Part shown: piece by piece, positions 8,852 through 19,189 of the stretch
Numbering within the stretch: the first letter of the stretch is position 1
How the letters are laid out: every line of letters starts with the position of its first letter
DNA from: Brachionus rotundiformis
Taxonomy: Eukaryota; Rotifera; Eurotatoria; Ploima; Brachionidae
DNA: 64,000 nt
NCBI GenBank assembly: GCA_016802295.1
Contig: JAESIW010000136.1
Location: forward strand, 266,177 to 330,176
Direction: 5' to 3'
The notes under the pieces: generated by a model
What the model was told of the DNA's origin: nothing
The model's database searches: none
What the model saw: the letters and a program-made list of their open reading frames with translations, nothing else
Program-made: the position numbers and the translations under genes

Positions 8852-11541
8852 ATGCTAAAAATTTTGTTTTTAGCAGCTTTTGTCCTTAATTTAGGTATGA
8901 TTTGGAGCCTTTTATCTATCTAATAAGCTAATTATGGTACATTTAATTAACCAGGTTACTCAAGAGCCGACCAGTGTGTCCGCGGTCCAACCTATTGGTG
9001 CAAGTCAATCAAAAACGCAAAAGAATGTAATGCTTTCAAACACTGTCTGCAAACTGTCTGGACCACACACTTGAGCTACACTAGCGAAAAGCAACTAGAC
9101 ACTAGCAACACACCGAACACTTGTTCCAACTGTATCCATTGTTTGGAGGCCGATTCTTCGCGATGTCAATTTGACAAGTTTCAGCAAGAAATTCAAGAGC
9201 TTAAGGACCTTAATTTGGTAAGATAGAACTTGGTAAAAAGTAAATTGTACCACTAATTGATTAAATTAGCCGAGTGCAACAATCTGTGGGCTATTGGAGC
9301 AATGTGATGACCATAAACTGGTGGATCATAACCAAATTGAATACAACCTAGACTCCAGGTTCAAGTGTGGTATTCATCCGAGGAACTGGTGTGACACATT
9401 GGAAACAGCTAAACGTTGCGATGCTCTTGACACTTGCTTTGGCCAATGGTCAAGACTCAAGTTTAAACTTAAAGATTCAATCAATTCAGAGAACCCTAAG
9501 CTAAATTCTGAAAAAACTTGCGGATTTTGCTTGTACATTTTCCAAAAATTGAGACAATCCATTTTGGAAAATGCGACTGAAATAAATGTCAAAGATTATT
9601 TGGAGGGCGCTTGCACACTTTTGCCATCACAGAACTTGACAGATTTGTGCATCAAAGAAGTAGACTCTTACTTGCCTGAGATTTACAACATGCTCAGAAA
9701 TAACATGGATCCTGGCATTATTTGCCGCGTATTGAAACAATGTTCAGATGCAAGTCTGGAATTGGTAGCTGAGTCTGCCAATGAAGCAATCAGTCTTTTG
9801 GATTCAATTAGTTTAACTGTGCTCAATGATAAGGATGTGATTGTCAAGACACCAATTCAGGTCAATACTGAGCTCTTGTCTGGCGAGAAAAGTCAAACTT
9901 TGGTTGGCGAACTAAAGCGTACCATGGGTGTCGGATGTGAATTGTGCACCATTGTAATGAATGCTGCCAAGTACATGATTGAGAGCAAAACTGACAACAG
10001 AAAAGTATTGGGCTTTATTGAACATCAATTGTGTGGTCGTTTGGGCACCTTGAACAGCACATGTGTTGAGTATGTGGAGCAAGAAGGTGGTGAAATAATA
10101 GAACTTTTGATTAAATCAGTTGATCCTGCGGTTGTTTGCCATGCCATGGGTTTGTGTTTGAAGGTTCAGATGGATGAGGAGAAATTTTATGATTTAAATG
10201 TAAGAAATCCGCTTAATTGTACTTTGTGCAAGGTGGTGTTCAATCAGGTCAGAAAAATGCTTGCTGATCAAAAATCCCAAGCCAGAATATTGACCTATGT
10301 AGATGCCAATTTGTGCCAAAAAATTGGCAAATCTCGCGAAATGTGCAAGACTTTGATTGACGCGTATGGTCCATTGTTTTTGGACATTATTTCGCGTGAC
10401 GTACATCCTGATCAATTATGTGTAATGATTGGAATGTGCTCTTCCAATACTGAATTGGTTCAGCAACATACCAACACTCAAAACACACAATATTGTGTCA
10501 TGTGCGAATTTTTGATTACTGTCCTTGAAAAATACATCACCCAAAACTCGACAATTCCCGAAATCGAGACTTGGATGAGCTATGTTTGCCAACATGTAAT
10601 GCCAGTCTCGATCCGTGGCGAATGCTCGGATTTTGTCACAGCTTATGGAGAGATAATTCTCAATTTGATTACAAGTCAAGTGCCACCGCATAAGGTCTGC
10701 ACCTTTATAAAAGTTTGCAACAACAGTGGACAAGGTCCGCTATTTGCTAAGGAAGCAGACTTGTTCAAGTTAAAGAATAGCCTCGTTTTACAAAAGGAAA
10801 AATCAGCAGCGGAAAGAGTTCAAGAGTCAAGAGGAATGAGCATGAGATGCACTGTGTGCCAATTTGCCATTCAGTACATTAGCAATGAGTACAGTTTGGA
10901 CAAAACAGAAAAAGCTGTCGAATTTACAATTTCAAATGTTTGCAAGCTCATTCCAAGAAGCTATCGAGCCCATTGTGACTCCATAATAGATAAACACGGT
11001 GTTAGGCTACTTAACTTTTTGGATCAATACTCTGAGCCAGTACAAGTCTGCTCAAAGATAAAAATTTGTCCAATCAAGGAAAAAAATGACTATTTGGTTG
11101 ATATGATTGAGGTGGTACCCGCTAAACCAGTCCAAAGCCAAACCAAAAATGAAATTGGTCATGTAAAGGAACCAGTTGTTTTGGGAAACAAAACTTTACA
11201 GTGCAGCTTATGCTTATATGTTGCCGAAGTCATTGACAACAAATTAAAAGATAATAAAACTGAAGAAGAAATAACCAAAGAGTTATTGTTGGTATGCAAT
11301 CTATTTCCGGACAGTTTAAAAGATCAGGTAGATTAAAATTTAAAGATTTTTTAAATAATAATAATAAATTTTTGTTTGTACAAAGTGTTCGGCTTTTATT
11401 AATGAATATGGTCCATATGTTATTCAATTAGTAGCCTCTGACCTGGACCCTGATGTTACTTGTGCTGCATTGAAGTTGTGTGAAAAAACAATGGAACGTG
11501 ATTTAATCAAACAGGCCATTTTGAAAAAGCTACAAAATTAA
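8852..11541 (+). CDS. PSAP: Prosaposin with two SapA and six saposin B domains
   Basis: Lysosomal saposin precursor. Four exons: 8852-8894, 8955-9217, 9270-11327, 11386-11541; about 839 residues. Exon 1 gives a signal peptide (MLKILFLAAFVLN). A SapA domain follows (about residues 18-55: CVRGPTYWCKSIKNAKEC..HC), then a second near residues 128-157 (CGIHPRNWCDTLETAKRC). Six SapB domains follow, each with six cysteines: CGFC, CELC, CTLC, CVMC, CTVC and CSLC start them. The last domain is split by the final intron at DSLKDQ/CSAFINEYG. The single large exon holding most domains contrasts with the eleven-exon neighbour upstream, so the two are paralogues of different age or with different intron loss. 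Domain 5 is most like domain 4 of the neighbour (KLIPRSYRAHCDSI versus KLAPGSYRQQCDSI). Confidence 0.95.
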
Positions 11542-11925
11542 AATTGGTAAAAATGGTGTATATTTTTTTTTTGTTTCAGAGGTGACGTTATTATATACTA
11601 ATTAAAAAATTATTTAAAACATGGTTTTTTATTCATTAAGTTTTTCAAATTTATCAATTTGAAATAAAATTTTAATACAGTTTATCTTTATTAAACAGAA
11701 TACTTTTATCTAACTTGAAAAAAGTTATCAGTTCATATTAAAAATTTTAAAAATTAGCAAAAATAAAAAGTTTCATTTTTTTAATTTTTTAATTGTTGGC
11801 GGTAAAAAAATGAGACCATCTAGCTGACCGGCCAAGTGACTGCAAAAAACCGGTCAAATAAAAATAAAAACTTATTTTACTGATGTTAATAATGACATTA
11901 AATAATGGATAATCTATTATTATTT
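11542..11925. other. Intergenic between convergent genes
   Basis: AT-rich tail-to-tail spacer. A short patch at 11800-11870 is less AT-rich (GACCGGCCAAGTGACTGC) but matches nothing I recognise. It must hold both polyadenylation regions. Confidence 0.45.
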
Positions 11926-13271
11926 TTATAAAAAAAATTTATAATTAAAATAAAGCATTCCAAACGATTGATGAGAAGCTTCATTGAAAATTTTAGCATT
12001 AATACAATTTTTAAATTGCTTCTGGTCGAGTAAAGTTTTGTCACAATTTTTTGGATGGTAAATATGGAACAATCCAGGCGTAATTGCTCTAAAAGTTTTT
12101 AAACTAGATTTGAGAAATTTCCTGTATAGAAACAAATCTTCTCCACCCCATTCAAGACTTTTCCAACCATTAAAGCCACCAATTTGATCAAAATCCTGCT
12201 TATAGACACATGTCATACCAAATCCGGTATCCCTAAAATATCCAGAGTATTTATCAATGACCAAATTTTGTTGACTACTTGTTAGATTAAACACTTTTTC
12301 TACAATCGCTGGATTGTAGTAGCTAAACAGAATTGGATAAAATACCTGGTCTCCTTTAATTGTGTTCGATCGACACATTTCGAGAAAAGCTTGACTAAAA
12401 ATTATGTCTACGTCACAGAAAAACATTAATTCATCTGGTCCAAGATTCTTGGCACCCAGAGTTAAAAGCTCTGATCGAGAGAATTCTTTCATTTTAAACT
12501 CAATTATTCCAATAGAATTTAAATTAAAACGCTCAGAAAACTCGTTGACCAAGTCTCGGAACTTTCTGAGCTCAAGGCCATCTGTATAACCAAGTATAAA
12601 AGTTAATCTATTTTGATACTGGTCTTTCTTCAGTGCTTCATCAACAAAAATTCTTAAAAATCTTTTTACTTTGGCAAAATTGACATTATTAGCGCTTAGA
12701 GGAACTAAAATATTGATTTTGTTTTTACTTTTTTCAAATGTTTGCCTAATTACCAAAGGAGATAATGGCTTTTGTATTTGAACTTCTTTGCAACAGGTTG
12801 AATCAAATTTAAATAATAATTGGTACTCAAAACCATTTATTGGGTCTGATCTGGTAAAACCAATGACAAAATCATTATTTGTGTACTTTTTCTCCGCATT
12901 TTGGTTCAAATAAGTAAGACTTGTATTTATGATAGAATGTAGATAATTTTTTCTTGTTCCGGTCAATTTAAAAACATTTCGTTTATAAATTCCCAACTCG
13001 GACGGATAGAAATTGTCGTAGGTAAAAGCGGAATAAGAATAAATATCACCTTCGTTTTCGGAGAGGTTATTTTTAATAATTGATATGATTGTGTTCATGT
13101 TCGGATTAGAAAAATTATTTAACTTAAAAAATTAATTGTTTACTATTTAAATTTTATTAACTAATAAATTACTTGTCCAATTTTTATTAAATTAAAATGA
13201 GCATATAATAAAAAGCTTATTATAAAACAGATAAATATTGCTGCTAAACGAAGAAATTGTTTTAATTTCAT
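11926..13271 (-). CDS. Chondroitin N-acetylgalactosaminyltransferase-like enzyme (CHSY/CSGALNACT family)
   Basis: A Golgi type II glycosyltransferase that adds GalNAc from UDP-GalNAc during chondroitin synthesis. Two exons: 13271-13173 and 13122-11926, 431 residues. Exon 1 supplies the membrane anchor (MKLKQFLRLAAIFICFIISF); the large ORF alone would begin without it. Catalytic features: FCDVDIIF at residues 268-275 contains the DXD metal/nucleotide-sugar motif; YPILFSYYNP; GFGMTCVYK; WGGEDLFLYRKF; and an HIYHPKNCD tail typical of the family. It has only the C-terminal GalNAc-transferase half, not the N-terminal GlcA-transferase half of true CHSY enzymes, so it is closer to CSGALNACT in layout. 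I did not assign an orthologue. Confidence 0.88.
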
Positions 13272-13552
13272 CTTTATACTGATGAATATTTTTCTAGATT
13301 TTTTTATCATTTTTAATAGATAAATTAAATGTTAGTCTGAGGAAAATTATTTTTTTAACCCACTTTTGTTTAGTTCTGCTGATAAATTTCAGAGATACAT
13401 GGGCAAATGTTCATGCCTTTTATCAATTTAAACTAATATTTAATTAAATTTAATTAAATCATTACTTGAATATTTAATTAAACTATTCAAGTAATGGTCA
13501 CTCACGTCATAAATTAAAAAAATTATTTTTAATTAAAATTTATTTATTATAT

Positions 13553-14583
13553 TCAAACAAATCGTAGATGTTTGCTACCAAAATTTTTCTTTTCCTTTGA
13601 AAGTTGTTTCTTTCTTTTCTTGGCCAAAAATTGTTCAATTTTACCAGACTTTTTAAGCTCTTTGTATTTGTCAGCCAGTTCCAGAATTTTATGTTCAGCT
13701 TTGGAAAAAAGTTAATCATCTTTTTAATTTCAATTTGATAATTAATTACATTTATTTACAAAATGTGGTTTTTTGCCTTCTTTGGCGTCTTCTTTTGCCA
13801 TTTTTTTCAATTTATTGCTCAACTCTTCTTTCTTTTCACTTTCTTTAAATGAATTTATTTGATGTTTCTTTATTTTTTTATAAAAAATAATATTTTTTTT
13901 CAATTTTTCCAAGCTATCTCACAAGTCTGTTTAGTGCCGATTTGATCTGTTCCCTTTTTTCAGTATCTTGTTCTTTTTTAAGTTCGTCCATTAACATCTT
14001 GGGAAAAATAGATACAAATTATTGAAAATAGATTTAAATATACTTGTTTTTCATTCTGTCTCATATCATTTATAAAACCATATCTTTTTCTAAACACCTC
14101 TGGTTTATAGACACCAATTGCCGGATTAAAACGCGGATCTATTAATTCCTTCTTTTTTACCTGAAATATATTTCTCAATGTTGAGACAGGTTTTTTGGAA
14201 CTTAGCTCCTGAGGTCTATTTTTGTTCAGCCTTTTGAAATTTTTAACTTCCCCTTGAGTTGATTTTTCTTGCATTACTTCCTTGAATTTTTTAAGTCCAA
14301 GCTTGTTTTGGAGCTTTTGGATCTGCTCAAAAGTCATAGAATTAAGCTCACTTCTAATTGCATCTCTGAACCCGTCATGAGCATCCGGTTCTTCGCCATC
14401 TTCTTCACCAGATTCCGCCTGATCTGAATTTGAGCTTTGTTGAGAAGAGCTACCTTGGTCAGATTCACCATTTTCACTTTCCTCGTTCAAATCCTCGATT
14501 TCTTCTTCACTTTCATCACTAGAGGTCTCCTCATTTTGGTTCAAAATTGGTTTATTATACTTTTTTTCAATATTTTTTGCCAT
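13553..14583 (-). CDS. RRP36: RRP36, ribosomal RNA processing protein
   Basis: A nucleolar protein needed for early cleavages of pre-rRNA toward 18S rRNA. Four exons: 14583-14044, 13997-13923, 13867-13750, 13698-13553; 292 residues. The N terminus is a long acidic/serine tract (residues about 18-66). The family core follows: RPQELSSKKPVSTLR, DPRFNPAIGVYKPEVF and YGFINDMRQNEK, matching RP.E.SSKKPV...DPRF...Y.PEVF...Y.FLND. The C terminus (KYKELKKSGKIEQFLAKKRK) matches the conserved basic end. Introns of 46-55 nt are in phase. With UTP6 and UTP15, this is one of three SSU-processome-related genes in the window. Confidence 0.93.
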
Positions 14584-15305
14584 TTTTTAAAATTAATAAT
14601 TTTATTTTTTTGTTAACTTAAATCAAAATGAAAATTTTATGAATTCTAATATACTAAATTATTTCTTTAATAAGAAAAGCTTGATTTATTGTCTTGAAAT
14701 TTTTAGAAATTTACTTAAAGCCTCAAACCCACAATCAAGTTGCCAAAATCAAATAATTAGTCTTATATCTTTTTCATTAAAATTAAAACTTAACTATAAC
14801 TTTTTTTGAAGAGAGGCATACCTACATTAGAAAAAATTCCTTAATTAGAAAATAATTTTTCTAATTCTCATTAAATAATTTTCATGTACTCATTTTTTAT
14901 AATAGATAAATGTTCAAAAAACTTTGAACTTCCTCTTAAAACTTTCAATCTCTTAGAAATAATCATTTTAAAAATTTAACAAATTTTTTTCAAATTTTAT
15001 CAGTTTATAATAAATTTATAAAATAATATTTCTTTAGGATACTACAAAATTTTAAATTTGACCAAAAAATGGATCAACTTGTCTTTAACCAATTACTGGA
15101 AATATTTAAAAAAAAACATTTTAATTCTTCAGTATTTATTTTAAAAAATTCCTTTAAAAGATTCAATTATCATAAAACAATATGCTTTTAGGCTTATTAA
15201 GATAAATATAATTAGCTTTTACAAGAAAAGGTTCTGTATTTTAAAAATCGATTTTATTTACAATAAAATAAATAAAAATGTTCAAGAAAAAACAATCAAA
15301 TTGAG
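14584..15305. other. Intergenic, nothing recognised
   Basis: AT-rich, no ORF with family similarity, no repeat recognised. It separates the 5' end of RRP36 from the 3' end of FBXO42. Confidence 0.45.
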
Positions 15306-16956
15306 TTAATTGGAAGTAATATGAAGTCCTTTAGGTTTTAAAATGAACATTTTTCTGCTAACTTTATGATGTGGTTCACGATTGGTCAAAGTCAGTTGGG
15401 ACTCGAGTTCCATACCACCGAACAATATAAGTTCATCTTTTCCTTTAGACAGCGAATACAAAATTGTTTCGACTGGCGAATTCGAACCAAAATGAGCAAT
15501 CGGATGCTGCCACTCGACCAAATTTTCATTTTGGTACAAGCTTTTTATATCCAGAACAAAAATTTGCATGTATTTTGAGTGAAGTATACAATGAGTACGA
15601 GTTTTGTTCAAATTGTTTGTCAAATTTATCTGTTGAGATAATTTAATCTCTTTTTCATTTTTTAATTGATTGGCAATTTTTTTCAATGCCTCAAGTCTTT
15701 TGATTGTATTTCTCTGTGATTTATTCAGCAAGTTTAAATTTTTCACATTTACTTCACCATTCTTTTCACCAGTTGCGGCAACATTTTGCCCAATTAAGCT
15801 ACTTGTTTGAGAGGAACAAGTACACTTACGTTCCTCTAATTGATTTTTGTAAATTGTCATACCTATGGGCGTCTCTGAGTCACCGCATTTTGCCTGAAGT
15901 AAAGAATAAGACGTGGAAAAACTCGACCTAGGTCGACCCAGAGTTATCAATTTTTCATTACATCTAACAAACGGAATGCAATAATACTGAATTGGCGAAT
16001 TAATCAAGTTGGCAACAGATACGCATGTCCAAAAGCAATTATTTATATCATCAGATGGAAAGTTGAGAATCCATACATCTACAAATTGTTTGTTAGGTCC
16101 ACCACATCCTCCAATAACCAAAATTCTTTCATCATCTAAGGTAAACTGAGAGTGGCCGTATCGTGGATCAGGCTTGGGTCCATCGATTATTTTGTCAATA
16201 AATAACCATTTTTTGTTTACCAAATCTAAACAATGGATAGAGTTGGTCTTATTTCCTAGAGAAGTGTTGCATCCACCAAAAAAAATCAGCATATTAGTCT
16301 TAATAATGCTAGCCGAGTGGCCAGCTAGTCTTGGGGTTTCTTGGGAGAATAAACTTTGTGACCAAAATTTTGTTTCCGTGTCATAAATGTGAAATTCGTC
16401 ATAGAAATTTACTTGTTGGTTAAAAGGATAGGAATACGGATGCGAATAGCCCCCGTATAAGATAAGGGAATTTTTGTACACTGTGATTGTAGCAGCAGCC
16501 TTAGGACTTGGATAGTTTCCTGATGTCAATGGTCGGGACCATAATTTTGTATTTAGATCAAGAGTCCATAAATCGTTGTAAGAGGTAGAAGTGCCGGAAA
16601 GTCCACCAAATAGGTACATTATTTGGTTCAAAACTGCGCTCGAGTGGGAATGTCTATGTGAAGGTGCGGATGCATTGTCAAAGCAACGAAAATAGACCTC
16701 GCCATTTTGGAAAGACTCTTCAAAGGTAGATTTGTTTAAACTTCGCAAGCCATCTATGATTCTGTTCCATTTTTTGCTCACAAGGCATATATTGTCATAA
16801 TCTCTTTAAAAACAAAATTTTTTAATTAACTTTCATAATAATTAATAAAATAATATATCAGAATAAAATGAATTACTTGTATTGACTAGTGAAGGAAAAA
16901 ATTTTTTCCAGAATTTCTTCTGGCAAAATGTCGATCAATGATTCATCCGAATCCAT
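15306..16956 (-). CDS. FBXO42: F-box/Kelch protein FBXO42
   Basis: Substrate receptor of an SCF-type ubiquitin ligase (the vertebrate orthologue targets p53). Two exons: 16956-16877 and 16803-15306; 525 residues. The short first exon carries the F-box (ILPEEILEKIFSF), continued in exon 2 (NICLVSKKWNRIIDG). Kelch repeats fill residues about 70-290: SAVLNQIMYLFGG, NDLWTLDLNTKLWSRPL, GNYPSPKAAATITVY, LAGHSASII, RILVIGGCGGPN. The C terminus has MQIFVLDIK and ELILFGG, as in FBXO42 of vertebrates. The order and wording of these blocks support orthology, not only generic Kelch similarity. The low-complexity middle is shorter than in vertebrates. Confidence 0.93.
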
Positions 16957-17267
16957 TAAATTTATATCTTAAATATCATATTTAAATATCCTTTTATCAT
17001 TGTAAAAATTTTTAAATTTTTTTCTAAAAAAATAGAAGATATTTAAGCATAAATTTTAATTTTTAAATTACATAAATGTAACAAAAAATAAAAATTGTTG
17101 AAAAATTTAAGCTAAAATTTTAATGTCAAATTAAACAGTACAAAAAAAAAATTATTTTGAATTTTTTATCTATCAGTTATATTAAAAAATGAGATAGCCA
17201 GGAGCTTATTATAATTAAAGTCTGTTGATAGTTAAAAAAGGTCTACCAGGTTTTTAAAAATTTTAAT

Positions 17268-17520
17268 GTCACCCTCCTCTTTTCTCAACCGGGCTTGGGA
17301 CCGACTTTGGCAGAGTTATGACGGCTTTTTTTTCCCTTAGAAGCCAGTGGGACGTTCATCATAAACAGCGCCACTCATCCGAGCACTATGCTGCGAACTC
17401 GGCAACTATTTAGACAAGCTTGGAACCACAAACCAAGCGACTTTTGCCAAAAAGTCTTAACTTAAGGCTCCCAAAGTGACATGTACCAACAGAAGATTCC
17501 TGCTCCATTCGGATTCTATT
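17268..17520 (+). repeat. Dispersed repeat A (inverted partner at 32.8-33.0 kb)
   Basis: Noticeably less AT-rich than its surroundings. 17341-17475 matches the reverse complement of 32885-33013: GCCAGTGGGACGTTCATCAT, then CCACTCATC.GAGCAC, GCTTGGAACCACAAA.CAAGC and AACTTAAGGCT.CCAAAGT. No protein family is recognised in either copy. It is likely a relic of a transposable element or a SINE. Confidence 0.65.
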
Positions 17521-17906
17521 CTGGATTCATTATTAATTGGGAGCTGCGAATCAACAGTGTTATGGTGACAACTTTTGTATCAAAAATGTAATGTAAAATT
17601 AATTTGATTTCGGGAATGTAATAATTTTATTGAAAAGACATCCTTTTTATACCCTCAAATTTACCTTGACTTTTACCACCCAATACTTCCATTTTTTTTA
17701 ACCTCTAAACAATTTGTTAAGTTTATTTTTGTTTAGAAATTTAAAAAATTTTAAACAGAAAAAAATAAAACATAGTTTTGCTTAATAAACAAATACTATT
17801 TTACCAAAAGCATGTTTTAAAATTTTACCTTCAACTAAATCTAAATGCATTTAATTCATTAGTAAAATAATAAAACTAAAATATAATTTTAAAAAAGTAT
17901 CAAATG

Positions 17907-17924
17907 TTCGAATCTTGATTCGAA
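17907..17924. repeat. Palindrome TTCGAATC-TT-GATTCGAA upstream of RPL30
   Basis: A perfect 8-bp inverted repeat with a 2-nt spacer, about 120 bp upstream of the RPL30 start codon. A related but imperfect motif (TTCGAACTTTATTCGAA) occurs in RPL30 intron 2 near 18489. It could be a factor-binding site; that is a guess. The rest of 16957-18043 outside repeat A shows nothing else. Confidence 0.35.
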
Positions 17925-18043
17925 TCCTTTTTTTCCACCATAATCTTAAGTCACCTCATACCAAACCTAATTTATCAAATGATAAATTTTGAAAATTTAT
18001 AAAATTATTTAGATTAATTAACTAAAAGTTATTAATTGTCAGA

Positions 18044-18824
18044 ATGGCCCCAAAAAAATCATCCGTAAGTACCAGAATCATGGTCATTGTGGTTTATGTA
18101 TTAACAAAAAATTCAATTTAGAAAAAAAGTTCCGAAAACATAAACAACAGACTACAATTGGTCATCAAATCTGGAAAATATGTCTTGGGCTACAGACAAA
18201 CACTAAAAGCTTTGAGACAAGGAAAAGCCAAATTAGTCATCTTGGCTAACAACACTCCACAATTAAGGTACTTTGGGATTCTTTAAAATTGGCAGGCTTA
18301 GGTCTAAAATGAATTTCTAAATTATTCTAATTAACAAAAATATTCATTCATTTTAAACCTAAAAAAAACCTCAGAGCGAAAAGCTGAGAAGAGGACGAAT
18401 AATATCAAAATATTTCTGATTTTAAAGATTCGATGCATGATCAAAGTGTATCATTTTTATTTCTAGAGCTTAACTAAATGAAAAGTAAGTTCGAACTTTA
18501 TTCGAATGATATTTTTCGTCTTAATTATTCTAAATTAAAACTTGACATAAATTTTAAAAATAATTATTATTTTTTTAAAGAAAAAGTGAGACTGAATACT
18601 ACGCCATGTTGGCTAAAACTGGTGTTCATCACTACGCCGGTAGCAATGTAGATTTGGGCACTGCCTGTGGTAAATACTTCCATGTCGGAGCTTTGGCAAT
18701 CACCGATCCAGGTATAAACATTGACAATAAAATTAAGATAAATCTTTTTAACTAATTTTTTTTAGGTGATTCGGATATCATCCGTAACATGCCAGGAGGC
18801 GAAACTGCTCCAGCTACTGCTTAA
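18044..18824 (+). CDS. RPL30: Ribosomal protein eL30 (RPL30)
   Basis: Component of the 60S ribosomal subunit. Four exons in phase: 18044-18064, 18122-18267, 18581-18711, 18766-18824; 118 residues, close to the usual 115. Conserved blocks: NRLQLVIKSGKYVLGYRQT, KAKLVILANNTPQLRKSE, YYAMLAKTGVHHYAGSNVDL, GTACGKYFHVGALAITDPGD and the C-terminal SDIIRN. The first intron follows codon 7, as in many animal ribosomal protein genes. Codon use is biased toward abundant codons, in keeping with high expression. Intron 2 (313 nt) is much longer than the others and contains a strong hairpin. Confidence 0.98.
18298..18362 (+). other. Hairpin in RPL30 intron 2
   Basis: 18298-18314 and 18346-18362 are complementary over 16 of 17 positions (TTAGGTCTAAAATGAAT with ATTCATTTTAAACCTAA), with a 31-nt loop. 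It may be an intron-encoded structured RNA or a splicing element. I do not see convincing C/D or H/ACA boxes. Confidence 0.4.
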
Positions 18825-19189
18825 GAATATTTTCTTTTTAAGCTTTTAGTTAAAAATAAAAAAATTAAAAAAAAAAATTTATTTTTTAATTGTTATATTA
18901 ATCCTTCAAATAAATAATATAAGAATTATATTTAACTCAACAATCTTAATTAATATAATAGTTAAATTAATTAGTAAATTTACAAATTTACGAATTGCTT
19001 TTTTTGATTAAGAATTAAAATTTTTGTCTTTGGTGTATGCTCTTCTGAGATGCCTATAATCAATTAATTTTTTAATAATTTATTCAGGCTTTTTTTTGCT
19101 ACTTCGGAAGCTTAGTTTGAGACAAAATCAATAATAATAAATATAAAACTTTCAGTATATATTAATGCTTTAATCCATATAATAAAAAA
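18825..19189. other. Intergenic between RPL30 and CACNA2D
   Basis: 365 AT-rich bases between co-directional genes; they contain the RPL30 3' UTR and the CACNA2D promoter. No motif is recognised. Confidence 0.4.

Noticed and set aside
17895..17935. tRNA-like GTTCGAATC (B-box-like) word.
   Set aside because: No A box, anticodon arm or acceptor stem around it; it is part of a palindrome.
18360..18600. Possible snoRNA in RPL30 intron 2 (CTGA and TGATGA-like words).
   Set aside because: Boxes are not correctly spaced or paired with a terminal stem; such words are frequent in AT-rich sequence.
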